A stretch of DNA of 64,000 nucleotides. It comes from Alkalihalobacillus sp. YIM B00296 (lineage in GTDB: Bacteria > Bacillota > Bacilli > Bacillales > Fictibacillaceae). Below are positions 1 to 7,014 of this stretch, one piece after another. Position numbers and translations under genes: made by a program. Position 1 is the first letter of the stretch. Each line of letters opens with the position of its first letter. The DNA lies in NCBI RefSeq assembly GCF_020179385.1, contig NZ_JAIBLJ010000003.1:23098-87097 (forward strand), written 5' to 3'. A model generated the notes under the pieces. The model was not told the DNA's origin, did not search any database, and saw only the letters and a list, made by a program, of their open reading frames with translations.

Positions 1-84
1 GTGACAATGTGTATGGCAATGATGAGACTGTCCATGGCAGTGGTGACAATGTGTATGGCAGTGATGAGACTGCTCATGACAATG
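1..84. repeat. 42-bp tandem repeat, two copies
   Basis: Two adjacent 42-base units (1-42 and 43-84) that share GTGACAATGTGTATGGCA and GATGAGACTG. They lie in frame in the His/Cys-rich gene, so copy-number change would preserve the reading frame. More copies may lie beyond the left edge. Confidence 0.75.
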
Positions 85-201
85 ATGACAATGGACCCCA
101 CTGTATTGTTGACTCATATCATCATCGTCCCAAGGTGTCATCTGACCTTCTCTAAATTCACCAACACCCAAGTTTTGAAGTTCGTTTTTGAAATTGTCCA
201 T
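1..201 (-). CDS. His/Cys-rich repeat protein, N-terminal part
   Basis: The first 67 codons of a gene that runs off the left edge. The ATG at 201 is preceded by a strong GGAGG about 7 bases away. Residues 1-36 are ordinary (MDNFKNELQNLGVGEFREG, then an acidic DDDD stretch). From residue 37 the chain is almost only His and Cys, with units such as HCHHCH and SHHCHTHCH. At DNA level positions 1-42 and 43-84 are two copies of a 42-base tandem unit with few mismatches, giving a 14-residue repeat with the pattern HCHGQSHHCHTHCH. Such density of His and Cys suggests metal binding; spore-coat proteins of Bacillaceae are sometimes His-rich, but I do not recognise the family. The C-terminus lies outside the window. 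Confidence 0.65.
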   Translation of the reverse strand, partial: MDNFKNELQNLGVGEFREGQMTPWDDDDMSQQYSGVHCHHCHEQSHHCHTHCHHCHGQSHHCHTHCH

Positions 202-283
202 TTATACACCTCCATTTTTAAAACAATAATTTACTAAAAATATTTTTAGAGAATGCTCGGATGAACATTCGATGGAGGTCCCA

Positions 284-502
284 ATGCCTTTTGTTCACCA
301 TATCAGATTCCCCCCATTTTTTTCTTCGTTTTACTTTATTCTAAAAAAGTTAGAAAGGGAGCTTTTACTACGAAAAATAGGCTGGTTTTTTAAGTTTTGT
401 GAAGCGAGATTTAATAGGAAAATCTTAAAAGAGCTAATAGAATCCGACCAACTGTCAGTATTGCAACAAACTGCTACTTTATTAGATGAATCAGGGATTT
501 AG
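284..502 (+). CDS. Hypothetical protein, 72 aa
   Basis: A short open frame. The ATG at 284 is preceded by GGAGG at 274-278 with 5 bases between, so it fits better than the ATG at 272, which lacks a site. The protein begins MPFVHHIRFPPFFSSFYF and has a basic, amphipathic C-terminal half ending in TLLDESGI. I do not recognise it. The surrounding 3 kb contains decayed genes, so this may also be a fragment. It stands divergent from the His/Cys-rich gene. Confidence 0.35.
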   Translation: MPFVHHIRFPPFFSSFYFILKKLERELLLRKIGWFFKFCEARFNRKILKELIESDQLSVLQQTATLLDESGI

Positions 503-672
503 TGGGGGATAGATGGTGGAGAAGGTGTTGTCCTGGAAACGGGTGTTATAGGGATTCTTGAATTAAAGCGTTAGAGCAAAACCAGATATAGTATGCGTTT
601 TATTTCAATAAAGAAATCCGGTATACACTAGCTTATTTTAAGCGGGAAATTTACGTGTTTTACATGATTTTA

Positions 673-861
673 TCAAGTACTATCTGTTATAAAATCCATT
701 CCATTAAGTGACTCCAACTCTAACAAATAGGTAATACCGGCGAAGCCATCACTGCCCACAAATAGATGGGTAAATCTGGGTATCGGATAATTTATTTTCA
801 TACGTTTATCTCGGGCAGTATTTTGATAAATAATGAGGTTACTATTATAGGGGTTATCATT
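673..861 (-). pseudogene. Unidentified gene remnant
   Basis: An open minus-strand stretch of about 60 codons. It has no start at its upstream end (a TAA lies three codons above) and ends in TGA at 673. The readable part includes RFTHLFVGSDGFAGITYLL. The pattern of VGSDGF followed by hydrophobic residues and a C-terminal acidic end faintly recalls SMI1/KNR4-type immunity proteins, but this is too short to assign. Confidence 0.25.
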
Positions 862-1008
862 ACAGCTGTTTTACTTCTTTTCTCGGTTCTTCCAGAGTAC
901 TTCTTTTAGCCATAATCATCTCTGGAACCTCACTCCACCAGCAGAGTAATAGATAATATAATCATTGTAATTCATAGGTATTCCATAATCTTACACGTTC
1001 TTTGAATA

Positions 1009-1045
1009 AGCAGTTCACCTATGTTGAACTGCTGTGTTCCTTTTA
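1009..1045 (+). terminator. Rho-independent terminator-like hairpin
   Basis: Stem AGCAGTTCA / TGAACTGCT with a 7-base loop, followed by a T-rich stretch (GTGTTCCTTTT). No intact gene ends just upstream, so it is probably left from a lost gene. Confidence 0.45.
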
Positions 1046-1147
1046 CGGAAGAAAACTACTTACGTTTATAAATATCTTTATTATAAATGGTAATCATACT
1101 ATTGTTATTTTAGAAGTATCCGGCACGAAAGAGTTTCTATTAAAAGG

Positions 1148-1757
1148 GTGATGAACATGAAAACCGTAAAGGTACCCCCATTTTTTCATGAATTATTTGG
1201 GCAGAGAATATCTTTATTGGAGCTCTGGTTAACGGTTTTATTTTGTACAGGAATGACAGTATCAATTTTGATATTGACTTATGCTGAATGGCACCATCTT
1301 GCAATTTGGCAAGTTAGCATATTTACCGTTTTGATAGTTGATATCGCAGGTGGTGTCGTTGCAAACTTTTCCTTTTCGACTAATTCATACTATAAAATGA
1401 ACCCCAATAGGCGATTGTTTTTTATTTTAATTCATGTTCAGCCCATTATAATGGCCTGGTTACTTTGAGGTTATTACAGTGTCAGTTTCACTGTGTGGGT
1501 ATTTACAATTGGATCTGCTTTTACCGTAAATACTATGGTAGATCAATCATGATGGTCAACGTACAATTGCCATATTTTTATCGGTTTCGGGAGTGAGTAC
1601 GCTGCTATTATTGTCTGAAGCAGTCCCCAAAGTTTTACTTGCCGTATTATCTTTATATATGTTTAAAGTGATTTACTGTTTTGCCGTGGATCTTATGCTA
1701 AAAGAGAAAATAAGTGATCGTATTCCGTCTTGGTTTAAGACTATTGCAAATTATTAA
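1148..1757 (+). pseudogene. Frameshifted integral membrane protein
   Basis: The first frame gives 106 residues beginning MMNMKTVKVPPFFHELFGQ, with several hydrophobic segments, and stops at 1468. Coding potential continues at once in a second frame (YYSVSFTVWVFTIGSAFTV, about 1470-1550). It then continues in a third frame (QRTIAIFLSVSGVSTLLLL to SWFKTIANY, stop TAA at 1755-1757). Joined, this would be a membrane protein of about 200 residues with roughly five to six helices. At least two frameshifts are needed to restore it. I do not recognise the family. The same kind of decay is seen upstream, so true pseudogenisation is likelier than two separate sequence errors. Confidence 0.6.
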
Positions 1758-2208
1758 TTCCTGCACGGCTCTTCATATTTTCTTTCAGTAAAATATTGCC
1801 CCCATTTTTTGAATAAAACCTAATACACTTCTAAAAGGAATACATAAAAACCATCCCAAGAGAGTTTTATGTCAAAATCCACGTTAAATTAATTAAAATT
1901 TTATTTTCGTGCTTGCCTTGTATTAAATATTTGATTTCATTCAATAAACTCCCTTACCAAAATTCAAAAGAAAATAAAAGGGGTAAAAGATAAATGCCGA
2001 AATCCTAGTTACACACATTTTTGATAAGAAAATGGGCATGACCCTTTGCTTGGCATGGGTTTGTGCCCATCATATGGATGTTATAATTAAAGTAAAGGAA
2101 TGATTCATCCAGTATAATTACATATTCTAAACCTACGATCCGCTTCATTGTTGGAATTAATAAAGGAAAGCCCCCCTTAACAAAACCACTGGCGCAATCC
2201 AGTATTTT
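1758..2208. other. Intergenic stretch without genes
   Basis: 450 bases, AT-rich, with stops in all frames. There are imperfect short hairpins around 2030-2075 (ATGGG/CCCAT-type) and a weak ACTGG/CCAGT stem near 2188-2203 that could end the MFS gene on the minus strand. I see no other feature. Confidence 0.5.
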
Positions 2209-3342
2209 TCAATTGCTCTCGTTTTTTACTCGGCTACTGATGGGAACAAATAATCCCAAAAGGCCGATAAGAGAAAACAACATAAAACTTAGAGTATATG
2301 ATGTCATATCAATCATACCACCTGCTATTGCTGACCCAAACGATTGACCAACTCCTAATGATAAAAAAGATAAACTTACTCCAATTGAAGGGTTTGATTT
2401 GAAAATGCGGGTAGACCAGACAATAAATAAACCTGTCATAAATATATAAGAAATCCCAAAAAATACGGCGGAAGAGTAGACGGTAATCGATGATGGGATC
2501 GTAATAAAAAATAGAGATAGAAGCATCATTATAAGGATTAAACGATAGGATAAAGCTAGACCAACTCGATTAATTAGTCCCCCTGCAATACCCCCAACTA
2601 CTCCAGAGATACCCATCAAAATCCAGAACAGCACACTTTCATTCATACTCATATCATAGACAACAGTTAAATAACTTCTTGAAAATGTCCAGAATATGGA
2701 GGAGATTCCACCTATAATGAGAGATGCTACTAATAAAAACCTAGCTTTTTTGATGACTGGTAACCACTGTAGTTTAGTCCTGGTTATGTTAGATCTCATA
2801 TCTTGAGAAGGTATACTCAGGTTATTCCATACGAGAACAACCAATGTAATTATCGCAAAAAGAACATAGGCAAATCTCCAATATTCTGTGAATACCAGCG
2901 CCACAGGACCTGAAAGCATAATTCCGAAACTTGTTCCACTGTTGATCCATGTATTGCCCTGATCTTTATCCTTTGTTTGTAAATTTGTTGATGCCACTTG
3001 ACTAAAAGCAGGTGACGCCCAACCGCTGCCTATCCCTGCAATAAATGAACTTAAAGCGAGCAAATAAAATTCCTGAGAAATTGCTATTCCAAGTAATCCA
3101 ATAATTGCACTTATCCCAGAAAGTTGAATCATTCTTAGTTGGCCAAACTTTTGAATCAAAAATGCAGATGTAAATAAAGCTAAGGTATACGAAATATAAG
3201 CTGTTGAACCAACTACACCAGCATTACTTTCGGTAAGACTCAAGGAGGCTGAAATGTTCGGTAGGAACAATCCGAAACTGAATCGTGCAAATGAATAAGT
3301 TACGCCAATCATAGCGATACCAGGAAGAACAATTTTTCTCAT
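2209..3342 (-). CDS. MFS transporter, YbfB/YjiJ type
   Basis: A 377-residue major facilitator protein with about 12 hydrophobic segments. It begins MRKIVLPGIAMIGVTYSFAR and contains the SFARFSFGLFLP pattern typical of the YbfB/YjiJ group, plus Gly-rich helices (GIGSGWASPAF, GISGVVGGIAGG). The substrate cannot be read from the sequence; drug or metabolite efflux is the usual role. It lies just downstream of a TetR repressor gene on the same strand. Its start is preceded by a site nearly identical to the one in front of that repressor, so it is very likely the repressor's target. Confidence 0.85.
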   Translation of the reverse strand: MRKIVLPGIAMIGVTYSFARFSFGLFLPNISASLSLTESNAGVVGSTAYISYTLALFTSAFLIQKFGQLRMIQLSGISAIIGLLGIAISQEFYLLALSSFIAGIGSGWASPAFSQVASTNLQTKDKDQGNTWINSGTSFGIMLSGPVALVFTEYWRFAYVLFAIITLVVLVWNNLSIPSQDMRSNITRTKLQWLPVIKKARFLLVASLIIGGISSIFWTFSRSYLTVVYDMSMNESVLFWILMGISGVVGGIAGGLINRVGLALSYRLILIMMLLSLFFITIPSSITVYSSAVFFGISYIFMTGLFIVWSTRIFKSNPSIGVSLSFLSLGVGQSFGSAIAGGMIDMTSYTLSFMLFSLIGLLGLFVPISSRVKNESN

Positions 3343-3360
3343 TAATTTGCCACTCCTTTT

Positions 3361-3380
3361 TATATAGAACGTTCATTATA
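3361..3380. promoter_or_regulatory. Putative TetR operator before MFS gene
   Basis: TATATAGAACGTTCATTATA, with the palindromic core GAACGTTC. It lies 19 bases upstream of the MFS start. The same 20-mer with one mismatch precedes the repressor gene (3975-3994). Confidence 0.65.
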
Positions 3381-3428
3381 CTTTTTGTGATAGAAATTGG
3401 CAAGCCAGTATTGGCTTACCGATTCAAC

Positions 3429-3959
3429 TTATTTTTCAAACAAGTGCTCTATTGAATGGATAAGTTCACGAGCCACATCATCTACATTTAATATTTCTGA
3501 CAACGCAGTAGCGCCTTCAAATAGCAATGCTAGTCGAGTAGATTCACAATGATCAAAATTGAGCTTTTCGAAAAAACGGATCAATGATTTTTTATGTTCG
3601 TTTACATATCTGACAATTTCCTGGTTTGAATCCGATGAAAACTCTTCTTTTGCCCTTAGAAACATGCAACCATTAGTTTCATGCAATCGAATCCAGCGGA
3701 TATTAGCCTCTGCTAATGACAATGCTATTGAGTTGTTTTTAGGCTTGATAACGGATGATTCCAAGTAAGAGAAATACTTTTTTTCTCGTCTTTTAAGAAC
3801 TTCAAGTATCAGATCTTCTTTAGAATCAAAGTGGTTATATAATGTCATTAGAGCGACATTGGCTTCTTTAACGACCCGTTTTAGGCCAACGGAGTGAAAA
3901 CCATGTTTATAAAATAAATCCTCTGCGTGTTCAAGTAAATCTTCTTTCTTTTTACTCAT
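3429..3959 (-). CDS. TetR/AcrR-family repressor
   Basis: 176 residues from the ATG at 3959, which has AAAGGTGG 8 bases upstream. A GTG four codons earlier is in frame but has no site. The N-terminal helix-turn-helix is at about residues 19-55 (VGLKRVVKEANVALMTLYNHF). This is followed by an all-helical ligand domain with a Cys in NGCMFLRA. It precedes the MFS gene on the same strand with an 86-base gap. Near-identical palindromic sites lie upstream of both genes, which suggests autoregulation and drug- or metabolite-induced expression of the transporter. Confidence 0.9.
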   Translation of the reverse strand: MSKKKEDLLEHAEDLFYKHGFHSVGLKRVVKEANVALMTLYNHFDSKEDLILEVLKRREKKYFSYLESSVIKPKNNSIALSLAEANIRWIRLHETNGCMFLRAKEEFSSDSNQEIVRYVNEHKKSLIRFFEKLNFDHCESTRLALLFEGATALSEILNVDDVARELIHSIEHLFEK

Positions 3960-3974
3960 ATATGACACCACCTT

Positions 3975-3994
3975 TATATAGAACGGTCATTATA
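3975..3994. promoter_or_regulatory. Putative TetR operator before tetR gene
   Basis: TATATAGAACGGTCATTATA, 15 bases upstream of the repressor start. It differs by one base from the site at 3361-3380. The repetition at both promoters is the evidence. Confidence 0.65.
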
Positions 3995-4051
3995 TTTATA
4001 ACATAAAATAGGATTACATACAATTAAATAATAATATCTTAACTCCCCGTA

Positions 4052-6112
4052 TTATCCTTTAAATAATTGTGCATTGATTGCAACGACAACTGTACTAAGG
4101 GACATCAACACTGCACCTACGGCTGGGTTCAACACGATGCCAATCGGGTATAAAATACCTGCCGCTAATGGAAGTGCAATTATGTTATAGCCTGCTGCCC
4201 ACCATAGGTTTTGGATCATTTTTCGATAAGTTGCTTTTGATAACGTTATGATGGAAACTACATCTTCGGGATTACTTTTTACTAAGATGACATCCGCTGT
4301 CTCCATTGCAACGTCTGTACCTGCGCCAATAGCGATTCCAAGATCAGCATTGGCAAGAGCAGGAGCATCGTTTACGCCATCTCCAGTCATGGCGACTTTT
4401 AACTTCTTCTCTTTGATTTCTTTGATTTTATCGGCTTTTTGATCTGGTAGAACTTCCGCATATACTTCGTCCAGATTGATTTGTTTTGCTACCCATTGGG
4501 CTACTTTGCGGTTGTCGCCCGTCAGCATGATAGCTTGGATATCCATTTCTTTTAATTGATCTATCGCTCGTTTTGCACTGTCTCTAATTTGATCCGCAAG
4601 GGCGATCATCGCCGCTAATTTATTTTCAATCAACACAAAAATCACTGTTTTCCCTTCTTCAGACATCTTCTCAAATTTCTCGGTATTGTAGGTAATATTG
4701 TTTTCTTTAACATATCCGGGGCTCACACCGCTGACTTCTGTACCATCTACTCTTCCTACTAGGCCTTTGCCGGTCATATATTCGAAATCATCTGGAGATT
4801 TTAAAGAAATTTCTCGTTGTTTAGACTCTTCTAAAACTCCTCTAGCAATTGGATGTTCTGATTGGTTTTCAAGCGATGCGATCAACTGCAAGACTTCTGT
4901 TTCGTCATATCCATTTTCCATGACGATATCAGTCACCCCGAATTTCCCTTCGGTTAAAGTCCCTGTTTTATCAAAAACAATCGCTTCTAAGTTTTTTGCC
5001 CCTTCAAAACTTGCTCTATTTCTTATTAGTAAGCCCTTCTTGGCTGAAAGAGAAGTCGATCTCGCTACAACAAGCGGGGCAGCAAGTCCAAGCGCATGCG
5101 GACAAGCAATTACCATGACAGTAACCATTCTTTCAAGTGCATAAGAAAATTCGTATCCGATCACCAACCAGATTGAAATAGTTAAAAAACCTGCCACGAG
5201 GGCGACATAGAACAGCCACTTGGCAGCCCTATTGGATAAATCCTGCGTCCTTGATTTTGATTCCTGGGCCTCTTTTACCATATTGACCACCTGGGAAAGG
5301 TAACTTTCATCACCCGTTTTTTCTACCTTAACTGTAAGGGAGCCTTCACCATTGATCGAACCTGCTATTACATTTTCATCTTTGTTCTTCTCAACAGGAA
5401 CGGATTCTCCTGTAAGCATTGATTCATCGATTGATGAGTGCCCTTTTACAATGATTCCATCAACGGGTACCTTTTCACCAGGTTTGATCAACACAAAATT
5501 GCCGTGTTGAAGTTCAGAAACAGGGACGTCTTCCGTTTCACCTCTGTCATTGACTAAGTGTGCTTCAGATGGCATCAATTTCACTAATTCTTCCAGGGCT
5601 CTAGACGCTCCCATCACTGATTTCATCTCAATCCAGTGCCCAAGCAACATGATATCGATTAATGTAGCCAATTCCCAAAAGAAATTCTTTTGCGATAATC
5701 CAAAGACAGCAAGTGAACTAAATCCATATGCAACTACGATTGCTAGTGCAATCAAAGTCATCATACCAGGATTCTTATCTTTAATCTCATCAATCATACC
5801 GGTTAAGAATGGCCAGCCACCGTAAAAGAACACGAACGTTGAAAGTAAGAAAAGGATGAACAAATCACCCGTAAATTCAATTTGAAAATTGAAGAACTCT
5901 TGGATCATAGGGGATAGGGTTAATATTGGAACGGTAACCCCTAGTGAAATGTTGAACCTTTTTTTGAATTCTTCCACCATATGGGAATGGTGATCGTGGT
6001 GATCATGACCTTCATGTTCTTCATACCCTCCGTGGTCTTCATGGTGACCATTGTGATGGTCAGTGTTTTCATGATCTCTTTCATGTATAGTTTGATGATC
6101 TGAATGTTTCAT
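4052..6112 (-). CDS. copB: CopB-type copper-translocating P-type ATPase
   Basis: 686 residues. The first 45 contain 16 histidines (patterns DHHNGHHEDH and HDHHDHHSH), a likely metal-binding tail that replaces the CXXC domains of CopA. The P-type motifs are complete: TGES at 234-237, the phosphorylation site DKTGT at 381-385, SEHP at about 418 and GDGVND at 577-582. The membrane metal motif is CPH at 337-339, which defines the P1B-3/CopB group (Cu+ or Cu2+ export) rather than the CPC of CopA. About eight membrane segments are present. No CsoR, CopY or CopZ gene is adjacent. A Csp-like copper-binding protein lies elsewhere in this window at 49.3 kb. Confidence 0.93.
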   Translation of the reverse strand: MKHSDHQTIHERDHENTDHHNGHHEDHGGYEEHEGHDHHDHHSHMVEEFKKRFNISLGVTVPILTLSPMIQEFFNFQIEFTGDLFILFLLSTFVFFYGGWPFLTGMIDEIKDKNPGMMTLIALAIVVAYGFSSLAVFGLSQKNFFWELATLIDIMLLGHWIEMKSVMGASRALEELVKLMPSEAHLVNDRGETEDVPVSELQHGNFVLIKPGEKVPVDGIIVKGHSSIDESMLTGESVPVEKNKDENVIAGSINGEGSLTVKVEKTGDESYLSQVVNMVKEAQESKSRTQDLSNRAAKWLFYVALVAGFLTISIWLVIGYEFSYALERMVTVMVIACPHALGLAAPLVVARSTSLSAKKGLLIRNRASFEGAKNLEAIVFDKTGTLTEGKFGVTDIVMENGYDETEVLQLIASLENQSEHPIARGVLEESKQREISLKSPDDFEYMTGKGLVGRVDGTEVSGVSPGYVKENNITYNTEKFEKMSEEGKTVIFVLIENKLAAMIALADQIRDSAKRAIDQLKEMDIQAIMLTGDNRKVAQWVAKQINLDEVYAEVLPDQKADKIKEIKEKKLKVAMTGDGVNDAPALANADLGIAIGAGTDVAMETADVILVKSNPEDVVSIITLSKATYRKMIQNLWWAAGYNIIALPLAAGILYPIGIVLNPAVGAVLMSLSTVVVAINAQLFKG

Positions 6113-6302
6113 TTATCTTACTCCTTCCTTATCTTCTACTTATAGTGTGTAATCTAAAGAAAAAATTCCCTTTCAAACCTTAAGTACTTTACTATTTCTA
6201 TTACTCGAAAGTTTTTGTACTAAACATTAACCCCGTATTGGTTTATCGATTCAAATTAATTGTTCGAACGATTGTTCTATATTCAAAGTAATATCCTCTC
6301 TA
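6113..6302. other. copB upstream region
   Basis: There is no gene in the roughly 300 bases between copB and the DinB gene. At 6259-6277 there is ATTGTTCGAACGATTGTTC, containing the palindrome TTCGAA and two copies of ATTGTTC, a possible operator for copB. I see no clear -10/-35 pair. Confidence 0.35.
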
Positions 6303-6345
6303 AAAAAAACGATCGATAGCTTAAAATACAACTATCGATCGCTTC
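6303..6345 (-). terminator. Terminator of the DinB gene
   Basis: Perfect 10-bp stem CGATCGATAG / CTATCGATCG (6310-6319 and 6332-6341), followed on the minus strand by eight T residues. It lies about 90 bases beyond the DinB stop codon. Confidence 0.85.
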
Positions 6346-6432
6346 TTGTATAATGTTTACTTAACAATTAATACAGATCTGTTTGATTGTTGGGAAACCT
6401 TTTGTTTTGCTTACACTTCCCTAGACCATTTA

Positions 6433-6953
6433 TCATCGGTTTAGTATCCCTAAGTACTCTTGCCATGGCCCAACCTCTTCTCGGTATCTTTCAGCCATTA
6501 CTCGGACGACTTGCGAGATGTGGGTAAGGTCATGTACAACCCATGTCGCTATTAATTCTCTTATCTTAACTATACCAAAGGCTGGGTGCGTACCTGTCAA
6601 TTCGAGATGCCGTTCAGGGTCGATCAGTTCTTTCAGTTTGGCAATGTTTTCACTCCTGATGGTTTTGAAAACAAGCAGTTTTTCTTCAATTGCCCCTTCT
6701 TCCCACCCATTTACATGAGAGAAACGATCAAATGGTGGAAATGGTTTGCTCTCCCCTTCTTGGAGGATCAATTCCAATCTTGGTATCCAATTATACTTCT
6801 CTGCCTCGATGAGATGTCCAATTACTTCAGTTACATTCCAGGTGTCTTCACCCTCATTAGATTGCAGCCATCCATCAGACAATCTAGACAGAAAGCGCTT
6901 GTTTACGGTGTATGTTCCAGAATTTCAATAGCTTCTGTCATTTCAAAAATCAT
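6433..6953 (-). pseudogene. DinB-family protein, frameshifted
   Basis: The main frame (6433-6882) gives a DinB_2-like four-helix bundle protein with metal-site histidines in [13 protein letters not shown] and HDLTHISQV. Its true start is in another frame. The ATG at 6953 has GGGAGG 8 bases upstream and reads [16 protein letters not shown], then hits TAA. Restoring one base near 6905 joins this to [15 protein letters not shown] and gives a normal-length protein of about 172 residues. The family includes bacillithiol-S-transferase-like and DNA-damage-inducible proteins of unknown substrate. Either a one-base deletion has inactivated the gene or this is a sequence error. Confidence 0.75.
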
Positions 6954-7014
6954 ATAAACTGCCTCCCCAACATTTATCGTAAAAAACCATTATTCAAATG
7001 ATTACTAATTTCGT

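Larger units (their letters stand above)
503..1147. other. Intergenic/decayed stretch
   Basis: There is no intact gene in these 645 bases. On the minus strand a coding-like remnant (673-861) is visible, and a terminator-like hairpin occurs at 1009-1033. The rest is AT-rich and broken by stops in all frames. It looks like a region of gene loss. Confidence 0.5.

Noticed and set aside
1-84. Short tandem repeats that might be a CRISPR array
   Set aside because: The 42-base units have no spacers and lie in frame within a coding sequence with a good start and ribosome site.
6880-6953. A second UGA/selenocysteine event at the DinB gene
   Set aside because: The interruption is a TAA in frame with a clear frame change afterwards, so it is a frameshift, not recoding.
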